From Methylotenera oryzisoli (GTDB taxonomy: Bacteria > Pseudomonadota > Gammaproteobacteria > Burkholderiales > Methylophilaceae), in assembly GCF_004661485.1 (NCBI RefSeq), contig NZ_PQVH01000008.1, forward strand, positions 124,001 to 188,000: DNA of 64,000 nucleotides, read 5' to 3'. The position numbers and the translations under genes were made by a program. Positions 23,873-34,657 of this stretch are shown one piece after another. A model generated the notes under the pieces. That model worked only from the letters and a program-made list of their open reading frames with translations. It did no database searches and had not been told where the DNA came from. How positions within the stretch are numbered: position 1 is the stretch's first letter; every line of letters begins with the position of its first letter.

Positions 23873-24631
23873 TTGGCTTTATTCTCAAGTGCTACGCAGA
23901 GAGTACCTCCGGTTGCAGAGGTACCTAAGCATGTTGCAGTCATCATGGATGGCAACGGACGTTGGGCTCGGAAGCGCTTTTTACCCCGTATCGCTGGACA
24001 TAAGCGCGGTGTGGAAACCGTGCGTGATATAGTGAAGCAATGTATAGAACTTAAAGTGGGATACCTCACTTTATTTGCGTTTAGTAGTGAGAACTGGCGT
24101 CGCCCACCAGAAGAAGTTTCTTTCCTGATGTCCTTGTTTATGGAGGCGCTTAAACGTGAGGTGAATAAGTTACACCAAAACAATATTAAGCTCATCATGA
24201 TCGGGGACCGCAGTCGTTTTGATGCTAGCTTGATTGAGAAAATCGAAGCGTCTGAGCAATTAACTGCAAACAACACCGGTCTGGTATTAACCATTGCAGC
24301 CAATTATGGTGGCCGCTGGGATGTATTGCAGGCAGTCAATAAAATGCAAAAAGCAGAGCCTCAGCTAGCTGGTGTTTACGACGAAACACACCTAACGCCT
24401 TATTTGTCAATGAGTTACGCACCTGAGCCGGACTTATTCATCCGCACTGGTGGTGAAAAACGCATTAGCAACTTTCTTTTGTGGCAATTGGCTTATACCG
24501 AACTCTACTTTACAGACACATTGTGGCCAGACTTTAATGAAGCTGCGTTTAATGCGGCAATTCAATCCTATCAGCAACGTGAGCGTCGCTTTGGTCGTAC
24601 CAGTGAGCAACTTTCAGAGTCACCACGTTAA
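23873..24631 (+). CDS. uppS: Undecaprenyl diphosphate synthase
   Basis: The product has 252 residues and makes the C55 lipid carrier for cell-wall and LPS synthesis. The catalytic start [15 protein letters not shown] (Asp26) and [13 protein letters not shown] are visible. [15 protein letters not shown] and a C-terminal [28 protein letters not shown] follow. The start codon is TTG at 23873, after a GGGG-containing site; no ATG lies before the conserved core. It heads the uppS-cdsA-dxr-rseP-bamA run. Confidence 0.97.
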   Translation: MALFSSATQRVPPVAEVPKHVAVIMDGNGRWARKRFLPRIAGHKRGVETVRDIVKQCIELKVGYLTLFAFSSENWRRPPEEVSFLMSLFMEALKREVNKLHQNNIKLIMIGDRSRFDASLIEKIEASEQLTANNTGLVLTIAANYGGRWDVLQAVNKMQKAEPQLAGVYDETHLTPYLSMSYAPEPDLFIRTGGEKRISNFLLWQLAYTELYFTDTLWPDFNEAAFNAAIQSYQQRERRFGRTSEQLSESPR

Positions 24632-24668
24632 AGCTCGTTCAAATTCTAATTAATATAATGATATAAAA

Positions 24669-25493
24669 ATGCTAAGAACCCGAGTGATTACCGCAATATT
24701 GTTGGTTACAGGTCTGTTATTGACTGTATTTTTAGCATCGAAACAGGTATGGGCAATCGTAACGCTTGGTATCTCGTTATTAGCGGTCATGGAGTGGGCG
24801 CATCTAATCAAGCTTAATCGTACGCAGTCTTTCACCGTTGTTGTCATGACAGCATTGATTGGTGTTTGTGTGTTGTCATTACAATATACTGTATTAGCAC
24901 CATATCAGACCTACACTGAGCTGGCTTTACTAAGCATTTCCACATTGTTTTGGCTTGTGATAGCGCCTGTATGGCTTGGTCAGCGTAAAGCTTGCCAACA
25001 CCGCTTCATGATGGCTATTTTGGGAATATTACTGATTAGTGCCACATGGATTGCGCTGGTAGGGCTACATGAAATTAACCCATGGCTGCTAATTGGTGTA
25101 ATTGCTACGGTAAGCTTGGCAGATAGTGCAGCATATTTTGCTGGAAAACGATTTGGCCGTCACAAATTAGCACCTACCATTAGCCCAGGAAAAACATGGG
25201 AAGGTGTATTAGGGGCGCTGGCTGCCGTCACTATTTACGGTGGCTTATTGTGCTATTGCCAGCAATTTAGCCTTTGGCTGGTGCCGGCCTTGTGGCTAGT
25301 GGTCGTTTTTAGCATTATGGGTGACTTGGTTGAGTCATTGATGAAGCGTCAAGCTGGATTGAAAGATAGTGGTCAGCTATTACCAGGGCATGGCGGTATT
25401 TTAGACAGGATTGATGGTTTTATTCCAACCTTGCCAATGATCTTGCTTTCTATTTCTCTTTTACATTTCTCAGGATTTAATGTGCATGGCTAG
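24669..25493 (+). CDS. cdsA: Phosphatidate cytidylyltransferase
   Basis: The product has 274 residues with about eight hydrophobic segments and makes CDP-diacylglycerol from phosphatidate and CTP. The C-terminal signature is plain: SIMGDLVESLMKRQAGLKDSG, then LLPGHGGILDRIDG. ADSAAYFAGKRFGRHKL and SPGKTWEG also match the family. Its 3' end overlaps the possible dxr starts by 8-14 bp. Confidence 0.96.
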   Translation: MLRTRVITAILLVTGLLLTVFLASKQVWAIVTLGISLLAVMEWAHLIKLNRTQSFTVVVMTALIGVCVLSLQYTVLAPYQTYTELALLSISTLFWLVIAPVWLGQRKACQHRFMMAILGILLISATWIALVGLHEINPWLLIGVIATVSLADSAAYFAGKRFGRHKLAPTISPGKTWEGVLGALAAVTIYGGLLCYCQQFSLWLVPALWLVVVFSIMGDLVESLMKRQAGLKDSGQLLPGHGGILDRIDGFIPTLPMILLSISLLHFSGFNVHG

Positions 25494-26739
25494 TGTGTCG
25501 TCAGTTGATAATGTGGATTTAAACTCACAAGGTAAGATGCAGCAGGTAACGATACTCGGCGCAACTGGCACAATCGGAACACAAACTTTAGATGTAATTA
25601 GTCAGCATCCAGAGCGTTTTGGGGTGTTTGCGTTAACAGCCAGTACTAACGTGCAAGGCTTGTTTGATTTATGCGTCAAATATAAACCTCGCTATGCTGT
25701 CTTGTTATCTCCAAGTGCAGCATTAGTCTTAGAAACTCAACTGAAGAATGCGGGAGTAGCGACCACAGTACTACAGGGTGAAGAGGCGCTCATTGAAGTG
25801 GCATCGCATCAGGACGTTGATGTAGTGATGGCGGCGATTGTGGGGGCTGCTGGCCTTCACCCTGCGATGGCGGCAGCAAGAACCGGTAAGCGTATTCTAT
25901 TAGCCAACAAAGAAACCTTGGTGATGGCGGGCAATTTGTTTATGCAAGCAGTCATTGATGGTGGCGCAACACTGTTGCCGATTGATAGCGAGCATAATGC
26001 GATTTTTCAAGTCATGCCATATCAGCGTACTCCATATCAGCAAACCAGAGTATTAGCCGACATGGGAGTGAAGCGCATTCTACTCACAGCATCAGGTGGT
26101 CCATTTCGTAATGCCAGCCTAGACCAGCTGCGTAATGTAACGCGTGCGCAAGCTTTAAACCATCCCAATTGGGTGATGGGGCCTAAAATCACCATTGACT
26201 CTGCCACTATGATGAATAAAGGGCTGGAGGTGATTGAAGCGCATTGGCTGTTCAATGCAACCTCAGCGCAGATAGAGGTGGTTGTGCATCCACAAAGCGT
26301 TATACACTCCATGGTTGAATATAATGACGGTAGCGTACTGGCTCAGTTAGGCAATCCAGATATGCGTACGCCAATTGCTTATGGTTTGGGCTATCCTGAC
26401 CGCTTAGTCAGTGGTGTAAGTAGTTTAGATTTGTTGAAAATTGGACGGCTAGACTTTTGTGCGCCAGACCAGACTATGTTTCCCTGTTTGCGCTTGGCTT
26501 ATGAAGCCTTGGATGCAGGCGGTACCGCACCGGCCATTCTCAATGCCGCGAATGAAGTTGCAGTTGAGGCCTTTCTTGCTGACCAAATTGGTTTTATGGA
26601 GATTCCAGCACTCATTGAGTCCGTACTGAGTACATCTAATATCGAAGCAGTAACATCAATACCGCAGTTGGTTGATGTAGATACCGTGGCTAGACGCGCT
26701 GCAAGAAGCTGGCTAACTACCTCGACAGGTACCCATTAA
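25486..26739 (+). CDS. dxr: 1-deoxy-D-xylulose 5-phosphate reductoisomerase
   Basis: The product has 417 residues from the ATG at 25486 (AGGA 10 bp upstream). It makes MEP, the second step of the non-mevalonate isoprenoid pathway that feeds UppS. VTILGATGTIGTQTLDV is the NADPH-binding motif. LPIDSEHNAIFQ and NKGLEVIEAHWLFN hold metal- and substrate-binding residues. An internal ATG at 25537, directly before the conserved part and with AAGG close upstream, is an equally good start; the first 17 residues are not conserved. It overlaps cdsA by 8 bp. Confidence 0.95.
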   Translation: MASVSSVDNVDLNSQGKMQQVTILGATGTIGTQTLDVISQHPERFGVFALTASTNVQGLFDLCVKYKPRYAVLLSPSAALVLETQLKNAGVATTVLQGEEALIEVASHQDVDVVMAAIVGAAGLHPAMAAARTGKRILLANKETLVMAGNLFMQAVIDGGATLLPIDSEHNAIFQVMPYQRTPYQQTRVLADMGVKRILLTASGGPFRNASLDQLRNVTRAQALNHPNWVMGPKITIDSATMMNKGLEVIEAHWLFNATSAQIEVVVHPQSVIHSMVEYNDGSVLAQLGNPDMRTPIAYGLGYPDRLVSGVSSLDLLKIGRLDFCAPDQTMFPCLRLAYEALDAGGTAPAILNAANEVAVEAFLADQIGFMEIPALIESVLSTSNIEAVTSIPQLVDVDTVARRAARSWLTTSTGTH

Positions 26740-26774
26740 ACATATGTTGCATCTTAAACTACATAAATAACCCT

Positions 26775-28142
26775 ATGCTAACGACACTTGCTTTTATACT
26801 GACTATTGGCATTGTGGTTACCGTGCACGAGTACGGCCACTTTCAAGTTGCCAGGTGGTGTGGTGTTAAGGTACTTAAATTTTCTATCGGTTTCGGTCAT
26901 CCGCTATGGAGTAGAAAATTTGGTAAAGATCAAACCGAGTATGTGATTGCAGCGATTCCACTGGGCGGCTATGTAAAAATGCTCGGGGAGGAGCCTCTAT
27001 CTGATGCAACACAGGCTGTGGATGAAGACATGTCTCGTGCACTCAATAGGCAAAGCCTAAGTAAGCGCATGGCTATTGTATTGGCTGGGCCATTTGCTAA
27101 CTTGTTGCTTGCAGTTTTTCTGTACTGGCTTTTATTCATGGCTGGTGTTGTTGGTATCAAACCTATCATTGGTAAGTTAGTGGAAAACAGCCCCGCAGCT
27201 ATGCAAAATATACAAGCTAGTGAAGTTATTCAGAATATCAATCATCAGAGTGTAGCCAGCTGGCAAGATGCGCGCTGGCTATTGCTAAAAGAGTCACTCG
27301 AAAAAAATACGATTGAAGTACAAACTATTACCCCACAAAAAGAAATTAAGTCTTACGATCTCGATGTATCAGGTATTAACCTAGAAGATGAGAAGCAAGA
27401 CGTATTGGAGAAAATTGGGTTTTTAGTAGAAATGCCTGCTGTCCCAGCCGAGATTGGGGAAGTGATAAAAGATAGTCCTGCTGAGCGAGCTGGATTAAAA
27501 ACCAAGGATTTAGTGCTAGAGCTCAACCAAGTAAAGGTGAGCGACTGGGATATGTTCGTGAAAGAAATTAGATCCCACCCTGAAGTGCCAATGATATTGC
27601 TGGCGCAGCGTAACGGTGAGACGATTAAACTTAGTGTTACGCCAGAAGCCGTGATGGAAAAAGGCGAAAAAATAGGCCGTATCGGTGCCGGCTTTAATAT
27701 GCCTCAAAGTGAGTTGGACAAACTATTCATTACAACGCATTATTCAGGTGCTGTTGCCTTATTAAAAGCTGTAGAGAAAACATGGGACACCGCTACATTT
27801 AGCTTGAAAATGCTAGGTAACATGGTCTTGGGTAATGTGTCCTGGAAGGGCATGAGTGGTCCTGTTACTATTGCCAGTTATGCTGGACAGAGTGCAAATA
27901 TGGGGTTAAAAGCCTTTATCGGCTTCCTTGCACTGATCAGTATTAGTATTGGCGTGCTCAATCTATTACCGATTCCCATATTAGATGGTGGGCATTTCAT
28001 GTATTATATGGTTGAATTTTTTACAGGACGTCCTGTATCTGAAGCCGTCATGAATATAGGGCAAAGAATAGGCGTGCTGATTCTCGCATTTATGATGGTT
28101 TTGGCGTTTTATAACGATATAAATAGATTGATAACAGGCTGA
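26775..28142 (+). CDS. rseP: Site-2 intramembrane zinc protease RseP
   Basis: The product has 455 residues and cleaves membrane substrates such as the anti-sigma factor RseA in the envelope stress response. HEYGH (18-22) in the first membrane segment and LDGGH (about 402-406) near the C-terminus supply the zinc ligands. Two PDZ domains lie between (about 115-205 and 210-295, with VIKDSPAERAGLKTKDLVLELN). The location just before bamA is conserved. Confidence 0.96.
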   Translation: MLTTLAFILTIGIVVTVHEYGHFQVARWCGVKVLKFSIGFGHPLWSRKFGKDQTEYVIAAIPLGGYVKMLGEEPLSDATQAVDEDMSRALNRQSLSKRMAIVLAGPFANLLLAVFLYWLLFMAGVVGIKPIIGKLVENSPAAMQNIQASEVIQNINHQSVASWQDARWLLLKESLEKNTIEVQTITPQKEIKSYDLDVSGINLEDEKQDVLEKIGFLVEMPAVPAEIGEVIKDSPAERAGLKTKDLVLELNQVKVSDWDMFVKEIRSHPEVPMILLAQRNGETIKLSVTPEAVMEKGEKIGRIGAGFNMPQSELDKLFITTHYSGAVALLKAVEKTWDTATFSLKMLGNMVLGNVSWKGMSGPVTIASYAGQSANMGLKAFIGFLALISISIGVLNLLPIPILDGGHFMYYMVEFFTGRPVSEAVMNIGQRIGVLILAFMMVLAFYNDINRLITG

Positions 28143-28146
28143 TTGA

Positions 28147-30471
28147 ATGGCAATTCAAAATTTGAAACACCCTAAATTAAAACTAAAATCTATGTTATTG
28201 CTTGTCTCTAGCTTGTATGCTGGTTCAGTGATGGCACTTGAACCATTTCAAGTTAAAGATATTCGGGTAGAAGGTATTCAGAGGACAGAAGCAGGCACTG
28301 TGTTTAGCCACCTGCCTGTTAAAGTCGGTGAGATTATGGACGATGATCTTGCATCGCAAGCCATTAAGTCACTATATAGCACCGGTTTTTTCAAAGATGT
28401 ACGCATCGAAGCCGAAAATGATGTGCTAATTGTAACCGTGCAGGAACGCGCAGCCATTGCGCAAATTGAATTCAGCGGTAACAAGTCATTCCCAACAGAC
28501 AAAATGAAAGAGGGCTTAAAGCAAGTTGGTATTGCAGAGAGTCAAATTTTTGACAAGTCACAGTTAGACCGTGCAGAGCAGGAAATTAAGCGCCAATACT
28601 TATCACAAGGTAAATACGGCGCTACAGTAAAAACTGTGGTGACGCCTCTGGAGCGTAATCGCGTTGCTGTGCGCTTTGATATTGAAGAGGGGGCCGTTTC
28701 TAAGATTCGCGATATTAATATCGTTGGTAACAAGGCTTATACCATTGAAGATCTTCGAGCACAATTTTTGCTGACAACGCCTAACTGGATGAGTTGGTGG
28801 AATAAAGACGACCAATATTCCAAGCAAAAATTAAATGCTGACTTAGAAACCTTACGCTCGTTTTACATGAATCAGGGCTATCTTGAGTTTAATATTGATT
28901 CCACACAGGTTTCAATTACCCCTGACAAAAAAGACATCTACATCACTATTAATATTACCGAAGGCGAAAAGTATACGATTTCAGAGGTGAAGTTAGCCGG
29001 CGAAACCTTGGTGCCTGAAGATGAGTTGCGACAACTGATTCAAGTGCAGGCTGGTGATACCTTTAGCCGTGAGAAAGTCACGCAAACGAGCAAGGCGATT
29101 AGCGACCGACTAAGTAACGATGGGTATGCCTTCTCAAATGTGAACCCAGTGCCGGATATCAACAAAGAAAAGCATACCGCTGCGTTTACCTTTTTTGTTG
29201 ATCCTGGCAAACGTGTATATGTTAGACGCATCAATGTGGTAGGCAACACGCGTACGCGCGATGAGGTCATTCGACGTGAAGTGCGTCAACTAGAATCTGC
29301 CTGGTATGCATCTAATAAAATTAATCGTTCAAAAGAGCGTATTACGCGTACCGATTTTTTCTCTGACGTCAATGTAGAAACACCTGCAGTAGCTGGTACT
29401 GCCGATCAAGTTGATTTAAATATTAGTGTGACAGAGAAATCTACGGGTAGCGTACAGTTTGGTGCGGGTTTATCTAGTAACGAAGGTGTGGTGTTCGGTA
29501 TTACTGTCAACCAAAACAACTTCCTAGGTACGGGTAACCGTGTCAGCGCGCAAGTGAATACAGGTAAGGTTAATACGACTTACTCACTATCCTACACCGA
29601 TCCTTATTTCACCCCTGACGGTGTAAGTCGCGGTATCGACCTATATCGTCGCGATGTTAATACCAGTTCACTGAATATTGGTACCTACAACACCTCATCA
29701 TATGGTGGTGGCGTTAGATTCGGTATTCCATTAAATGAACGTGATGGCGTTAACTTTGGCCTTGCGGCTGACTTCACATCGGTAGATTTGACTTCTCAAA
29801 GCCCGCAACAATATAAAGACTTTTGCGAAAAGGCTAGTGGTTGTACCAGTAACTCTATAGTCGCGAGTGCAGGGTGGACGCATGACTCGAGAGATAGCAT
29901 CATGTTTACCACTAAAGGCGTATTACAAAGATTATCTGGAGAAGTTTCTATCCCAGTACTCGATTTAGAGTACTACAAAATAGACTATAAACATGCGTGG
30001 TTTAAAGAGTTATTTACTGGCTATACCTTGATGTTAAACGGGGAAATTGGATATGCTGACTCTTATGGCAATAAAAACTATCCATTCTTTAAAAACTTTT
30101 ATATGGGTGGCGTAAACTCTGTCAGAGGTTATACCAATGGTTCATTGGGACCGCGTGGTATCGACTCTACAACCGGTAACGACTTCGCTTTAGGTGGCAC
30201 AAAACGTATGTTGGGTAATGCTGAATTGTATATTCCAATCCCAGGTTTAAAAGACTCTAAACAATTCAGAATGAGTGCATTTGCGGATGCTGGTAATGTC
30301 TTTGGCGTGAATGATTCTTATGATTTTGGTGAGTTGCGTTATTCAACTGGTTTAGGTTTAAGCTGGATATCGCCGTTTGGTCCTTTAAAATTAGTATTTG
30401 CTAAGCCATTAAATAGTAAATCTGGTGATAATACGCAGACCATTCAGTTCCAGCTAGGTCAGCAGTTCTAG
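28147..30471 (+). CDS. bamA: Outer-membrane protein assembly factor BamA
   Basis: The product has 774 residues. A signal peptide ends near YAGSVMA (about residue 30). Five POTRA domains follow (about 35-430; each has a 'I..I.i.GN...t.' start such as VRRINVVGNTRTRDEVIRRE). The C-terminal 16-strand barrel ends in a terminal Phe (FQLGQQF). The lock motif VRGYTNGSLGPR contains the conserved VRGY. It folds and inserts beta-barrel proteins into the outer membrane. Confidence 0.97.
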   Translation: MAIQNLKHPKLKLKSMLLLVSSLYAGSVMALEPFQVKDIRVEGIQRTEAGTVFSHLPVKVGEIMDDDLASQAIKSLYSTGFFKDVRIEAENDVLIVTVQERAAIAQIEFSGNKSFPTDKMKEGLKQVGIAESQIFDKSQLDRAEQEIKRQYLSQGKYGATVKTVVTPLERNRVAVRFDIEEGAVSKIRDINIVGNKAYTIEDLRAQFLLTTPNWMSWWNKDDQYSKQKLNADLETLRSFYMNQGYLEFNIDSTQVSITPDKKDIYITINITEGEKYTISEVKLAGETLVPEDELRQLIQVQAGDTFSREKVTQTSKAISDRLSNDGYAFSNVNPVPDINKEKHTAAFTFFVDPGKRVYVRRINVVGNTRTRDEVIRREVRQLESAWYASNKINRSKERITRTDFFSDVNVETPAVAGTADQVDLNISVTEKSTGSVQFGAGLSSNEGVVFGITVNQNNFLGTGNRVSAQVNTGKVNTTYSLSYTDPYFTPDGVSRGIDLYRRDVNTSSLNIGTYNTSSYGGGVRFGIPLNERDGVNFGLAADFTSVDLTSQSPQQYKDFCEKASGCTSNSIVASAGWTHDSRDSIMFTTKGVLQRLSGEVSIPVLDLEYYKIDYKHAWFKELFTGYTLMLNGEIGYADSYGNKNYPFFKNFYMGGVNSVRGYTNGSLGPRGIDSTTGNDFALGGTKRMLGNAELYIPIPGLKDSKQFRMSAFADAGNVFGVNDSYDFGELRYSTGLGLSWISPFGPLKLVFAKPLNSKSGDNTQTIQFQLGQQF

Positions 30472-30491
30472 ATAGATTTATACATAATTGT

Positions 30492-30522
30492 ATCGAATAA
30501 GGGCACTAGCCGCTTATTCGAT
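30492..30522 (+). other. Intergenic stem-loop between bamA and skp
   Basis: ATCGAATAAG (30492-30501) pairs with CTTATTCGAT (30513-30522), with an inner GGC-ACTA-GCC. There is no T-run, so it may be an mRNA stability or processing element rather than a full terminator. Confidence 0.6.
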
Positions 30523-30580
30523 GAGATGTCTTATGGCATAATAATGCACACATGTGCAGTACAGCGTTAGGAGAAATTAA

Positions 30581-31084
30581 TTGAGTCAGTTTTTAAAAAG
30601 TTTATTAGTTGCAAGCTTAATCACATTCGCAGCAAGTGCTCAATCAGCAGAGTTGAAAGTTGGTTATGTACAAGTGGATAAAATCTTGCAAGATGCACCT
30701 CAAACAGCTGAGAGTGGTAAAAAATTAGAAAAAGAATTTAGCCCGCGCTCACAAGAGTTAGAGCGTATGGCCAAGCAGATTAAAGATATTGAAACAGTAT
30801 TAGATAAAGAAGGATTAACGCTTTCTGAATCTGAACGCCGCACTAAAGAGCGCGATGCACAAAATATTAAAATTGAATTTCAACGTAAACAACGTGAGTT
30901 ACGTGAAGATATCAATTTACGTAAAAATGAAGAACTAGGATCTTTACAAGACCGCATTAATAAAGCTGTTCAATCAGTATCTGAAGCTGAAGGTTATGAT
31001 TTAGTGGTGTACAGCGGTGTTGCTTATGCGAGTAAAAAAATTGACATTACAGACAAAGTATTAAAAATGCTTGGTAAGAAATAA
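30581..31084 (+). CDS. skp: Periplasmic chaperone Skp/OmpH
   Basis: The product has 167 residues. A signal peptide (LLVASLITFAASAQSA) is followed by ELKVGYVQVDKILQDAPQT, the OmpH start. A long charged coiled coil (about 45-125) forms the tentacles that hold unfolded outer-membrane proteins for BamA. The start is TTG at 30581 with AGGAG 8 bp upstream. It continues the conserved bamA-skp-lpxD order. Confidence 0.93.
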   Translation: MSQFLKSLLVASLITFAASAQSAELKVGYVQVDKILQDAPQTAESGKKLEKEFSPRSQELERMAKQIKDIETVLDKEGLTLSESERRTKERDAQNIKIEFQRKQRELREDINLRKNEELGSLQDRINKAVQSVSEAEGYDLVVYSGVAYASKKIDITDKVLKMLGKK

Positions 31085-31121
31085 GCAGTTTGTTTGATAA
31101 CGTTATATTTTCGAGCTAAGT

Positions 31122-32156
31122 ATGGATCAGCAATACTCACTTAACGATATTGTTAGTGCGCTAGGTGGTCATGTTGTAGGTGATGGCAGTGTTTTAATTA
31201 GTAGAGTATCTTCTATTGCTAATGCACAGACCGGCTCCATTAGCTTCTTTAATGATAGTAAGTATCAAAAAGCACTAGCTGCAAGTAATGCTAGTGCTTT
31301 TATCATGAAAGAAGCACATGCAAGCCTCACAACACAACCCAAAATTATCGTTGATAATCCTTACGCGTACTTTGCAAAACTATCCGCATTTCTAAACCCT
31401 TTAGCCGTCGTGCCAACGGGTGTGCATAAAACTGCAGTGATTCATACTTCGGCACATATTCCGGCCTCTTGCAGCATTGGCCCGCTAGTCGTTATTGGAG
31501 AAAATGTAACACTGGGTGAACATGTGGTCATCACTAGTGGTTGCGTGATTGAAAATGATGTAAAAATTGCAGCAAGAACGCGTTTGGAACCAAATGTAGT
31601 CATCAAACACCATTGTGAGATTGGTGAAAATTGCCATATATTTTCAGGGGTAATTATTGGTTCAGATGGTTTTGGCTATGCTGAAGAGTCAGGTAAATGG
31701 CTTAAAATACCCCAAGTCGGGCGTGTAGTTATTCATGCTAATGTAGATATCGGCGCCAATACTACAGTTGACCGCGGTGCGATTGATGACACAATTATTG
31801 AGGAAGGTGTCAAACTCGATAATTTAATTCAGATAGGTCACAACTGTGTGATTGGTGCACATACCGTGATAGCTGGTTGTGTTGGTGTGGCGGGAAGCGC
31901 ACGCATTGGCAAACACTGTAAAATAGGCGGTGCCGCGATGATATTGGGGCATTTGGAGATTGCTGATCACGTCACGGTTTCACCTGGCAGTATGATTACG
32001 CGCTCATTGCTGGCGGCGGATACTTATACCGCGCTTATGCCTTTCCAAACACACAAGGCATGGCTAAACACAGCGGCAAAGATTCGTCACTTAGATGACT
32101 TTGCGGCAAAAATTAAACAGCTTGAAAATGAAATTACTTTGTTAAAAGCAAAGTAA
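31122..32156 (+). CDS. lpxD: UDP-3-O-(3-hydroxyacyl)glucosamine N-acyltransferase
   Basis: The product has 344 residues and adds the N-linked hydroxyacyl chain in lipid A synthesis. The N-terminal LpxD domain has [21 protein letters not shown]. The middle is a left-handed beta helix of hexapeptide repeats. [10 protein letters not shown] and [18 protein letters not shown] hold the usual active-site region (His in QIGHN). The C-terminus is a coiled helix. Confidence 0.96.
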   Translation: MDQQYSLNDIVSALGGHVVGDGSVLISRVSSIANAQTGSISFFNDSKYQKALAASNASAFIMKEAHASLTTQPKIIVDNPYAYFAKLSAFLNPLAVVPTGVHKTAVIHTSAHIPASCSIGPLVVIGENVTLGEHVVITSGCVIENDVKIAARTRLEPNVVIKHHCEIGENCHIFSGVIIGSDGFGYAEESGKWLKIPQVGRVVIHANVDIGANTTVDRGAIDDTIIEEGVKLDNLIQIGHNCVIGAHTVIAGCVGVAGSARIGKHCKIGGAAMILGHLEIADHVTVSPGSMITRSLLAADTYTALMPFQTHKAWLNTAAKIRHLDDFAAKIKQLENEITLLKAK

Positions 32157-32213
32157 TTGGCACATTCACAGCTTAACGATAAAACTCTTTATAAGAAGTA
32201 AACCGAGATTAAT

Positions 32214-32684
32214 ATGACTAATAATGCAATCGCTACTACTAGTATGGATATTCATGAAATTTTAGAGCATTTGCCGCATCGTTATCCATTTGTATTGGTT
32301 GATCGCGTGCTGTCTTTGGAGTTGGGTAAAGAAATCACCGCGATTAAAAACGTGAGCGTGAATGAGCCTTACTTTCCTGGACACTTTCCATATCACCCAG
32401 TAATGCCTGGTGTTTTGATTGTGGAAGCCATGGCACAAGCCGCTGCTATATTGTCTTTTAAGACAATGGACACCAAACCTACGGATGATTCTGTGTATTA
32501 CTTTGCAGGCATTGATAGCGCCCGCTTTAAAAAGCCAGTTTCTCCTGGTGATCAAATTGTATTAAATGTAAAAATTGACCGTATTCTAAAAGGTATTTGG
32601 AAATACTCTGGTGTCGCTACTGTGGATGGTACCGTTGTGGCCGAAGCACAAATGATGTGTATATTAAAAGCCATTGAAAAATAA
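32214..32684 (+). CDS. fabZ: 3-hydroxyacyl-ACP dehydratase FabZ
   Basis: The product has 156 residues. [14 protein letters not shown] and the active site [22 protein letters not shown] are plain, with His57 and Glu71 as the catalytic pair. It dehydrates 3-hydroxyacyl-ACP in chain elongation. Its place between lpxD and lpxA matches its role in sharing hydroxyacyl-ACP with lipid A synthesis. An alternative start at 32244 (MDIHEIL) is possible. Confidence 0.97.
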   Translation: MTNNAIATTSMDIHEILEHLPHRYPFVLVDRVLSLELGKEITAIKNVSVNEPYFPGHFPYHPVMPGVLIVEAMAQAAAILSFKTMDTKPTDDSVYYFAGIDSARFKKPVSPGDQIVLNVKIDRILKGIWKYSGVATVDGTVVAEAQMMCILKAIEK

Positions 32685-32731
32685 GATATTAATTAGCACC
32701 AAATCGCATACAAAGAATAAGTGAAGTCAAA

Positions 32732-33514
32732 ATGCATACTGCAAAAATTCATCCAACCGCCATCATAGATGCTTCCGCAGCGCTGGATTCCAGCGTTGAG
32801 GTCGGCGCATACTCTGTGATTGGGCCGCACGTCAAGATTGATGCAGGGACACGCATTGCAAGTCATGTTGCGATTAATGGTCCAACTACTATTGGGAAAA
32901 ATAACCAGATTTTTCAGTATTCGTCACTAGGTGAAGCGCCGCAAGATAAGAAATACAAAGGCGAGCCAACTTTGCTTGAGATTGGCGATAACAATACTAT
33001 TCGCGAGTTCTGTACTTTTAATCGTGGCACGGTGCAAGATAAAGGCACAACTAAAATCGGTAACGATAACTGGATTATGGCATACGTGCATATTGCGCAT
33101 GACTGCCAAGTTGGTAACCATACCATTTTAGCGAACAACTCATCACTTGCTGGTCACGTCGATATGGATGACTACGCTATTTTAGGCGGTTTTACCCTAG
33201 TGCATCAGTTCTGTAAAATTGGCTCTCATGTCATTACAGCAGTGGGTTCTGTGGTGTTTAAAGACATTCCACCTTATGTGACGGCAGCTGGCTATGATGC
33301 TAAACCACATGGCATTAACTCCGAAGGCCTTAAGCGCCGGGGGTTTTCACCGGAAAGTATTTTACAGATCAAACGCGCTTATAAAACGCTTTATCGTAAA
33401 GGCTTAACTTTAGAAGAATCTAAAGTGGAGCTAGAAGCAATGGTATCAAAAACACCAGAAATCGGGCTTTTAACTGATTTTCTGAATGTATCTACTCGCG
33501 GCATTGTCCGTTAA
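32732..33514 (+). CDS. lpxA: UDP-N-acetylglucosamine acyltransferase
   Basis: The product has 260 residues, first enzyme of lipid A synthesis. It starts IHPTAIIDASAALDSSVEVGAYSVIGPHV and has a hexapeptide-repeat helix. HIAHDCQVGNHTILANN holds the catalytic His. The C-terminal helical part (RRGFSPESILQIKRAYKTLYRKGLTLEE) is typical. It lies 47 bp after fabZ and 9 bp before lpxB. Confidence 0.97.
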   Translation: MHTAKIHPTAIIDASAALDSSVEVGAYSVIGPHVKIDAGTRIASHVAINGPTTIGKNNQIFQYSSLGEAPQDKKYKGEPTLLEIGDNNTIREFCTFNRGTVQDKGTTKIGNDNWIMAYVHIAHDCQVGNHTILANNSSLAGHVDMDDYAILGGFTLVHQFCKIGSHVITAVGSVVFKDIPPYVTAAGYDAKPHGINSEGLKRRGFSPESILQIKRAYKTLYRKGLTLEESKVELEAMVSKTPEIGLLTDFLNVSTRGIVR

Positions 33515-33523
33515 TCTCGCATC

Positions 33524-34657
33524 ATGGTTAGAATTGGCATCGTGGCTGGAGAAGCCTCAGGTGATTTACTTGGTAGTCACCTGATACAAGCACTTAAACA
33601 AAAACGTTCAGATATTGAGTTTGTCGGTATCGCTGGGCCTAAAATGATCAGTGAAGGTGCTAAATCACTTTACCCGATTGAACGACTTTCGGTACGTGGC
33701 TATCTCGAGGTGATTAAGCATTTGTGGGGCTTGCTCAAGCTGCGTCGTGAGTTGCTGAATCATTTTTTAAGCAATCCCCCCGATTTATTTATTGGCATCG
33801 ATGCGCCGGACTTTAATTTCTGGCTAGAGCGAAAGCTTAAAAACAAAGGGGTTAAAACGATTCATTATGTAAGCCCATCTATTTGGGCGTGGCGCAAGAA
33901 TCGTATCAACAAGATTAAAAAAGCGGTTAACCAAGTGTTGGCACTGTTTCCTTTTGAACCTGCTTTATATAAAGAGAAGGGTGTCCCTGTCGCCTATGTC
34001 GGCCATCCTTTAGCTGATATGTTGCCGATAGAGCCTGACGTTGCTGGCGCTCGCGAAATTCTAAAACTAGATGCCAGTGCGTTAATTGTAGCGATGCTTC
34101 CGGGTAGTCGCCAAAGTGAAGTTCAGCAACATGCGGACTTGTTTGTACAAACGGCTAAGCAAATTTACGCGCAGCAACCAAATGCCATCTTTTTGGTGCC
34201 ATTGATTACACGTGAAACACGGCGTATTTTTGAATTGGCTATCTTTAACGAGCCTGAGGCGCTGCCTATTCAGCTGCTGTTTGGTCATGCGCATGATGCA
34301 ATGGAAGCATCTAATGTGGTCATTGTTGCATCTGGTACTGCAACACTTGAGGCCGCATTACTTAAAAAACCGATGGTGATAACCTATCGCATGTCTAACC
34401 TGAGCTGGCAGCTGCTCAAACGTATGCGATTACAACCATATGTAGGTTTGCCCAATATCTTGGCTGAGAAATTTGTCGTGCCGGAGTTGTTACAAGATGA
34501 TGCAACCGTTGAAAAAATTGCTCAAGCTACGCTGGAGCTTGTGAATGATAAAGAAAAACTCGCCACAATTAAAAGTGAGTTTACCGACATTCATTATCAA
34601 TTAAAGCAAAACACAGCTGAAAAAGCAGCAATTGCCGTACTCTCACATTTGAAATGA
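33524..34657 (+). CDS. lpxB: Lipid-A-disaccharide synthase
   Basis: The product has 377 residues. It begins [19 protein letters not shown], the LpxB signature. [30 protein letters not shown] and [10 protein letters not shown]-type [13 protein letters not shown] follow. [11 protein letters not shown] and MVITYRMS are near the C-terminus. It joins UDP-diacylglucosamine and lipid X. The stop overlaps rnhB by 4 bp (ATGA). Confidence 0.97.
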   Translation: MVRIGIVAGEASGDLLGSHLIQALKQKRSDIEFVGIAGPKMISEGAKSLYPIERLSVRGYLEVIKHLWGLLKLRRELLNHFLSNPPDLFIGIDAPDFNFWLERKLKNKGVKTIHYVSPSIWAWRKNRINKIKKAVNQVLALFPFEPALYKEKGVPVAYVGHPLADMLPIEPDVAGAREILKLDASALIVAMLPGSRQSEVQQHADLFVQTAKQIYAQQPNAIFLVPLITRETRRIFELAIFNEPEALPIQLLFGHAHDAMEASNVVIVASGTATLEAALLKKPMVITYRMSNLSWQLLKRMRLQPYVGLPNILAEKFVVPELLQDDATVEKIAQATLELVNDKEKLATIKSEFTDIHYQLKQNTAEKAAIAVLSHLK

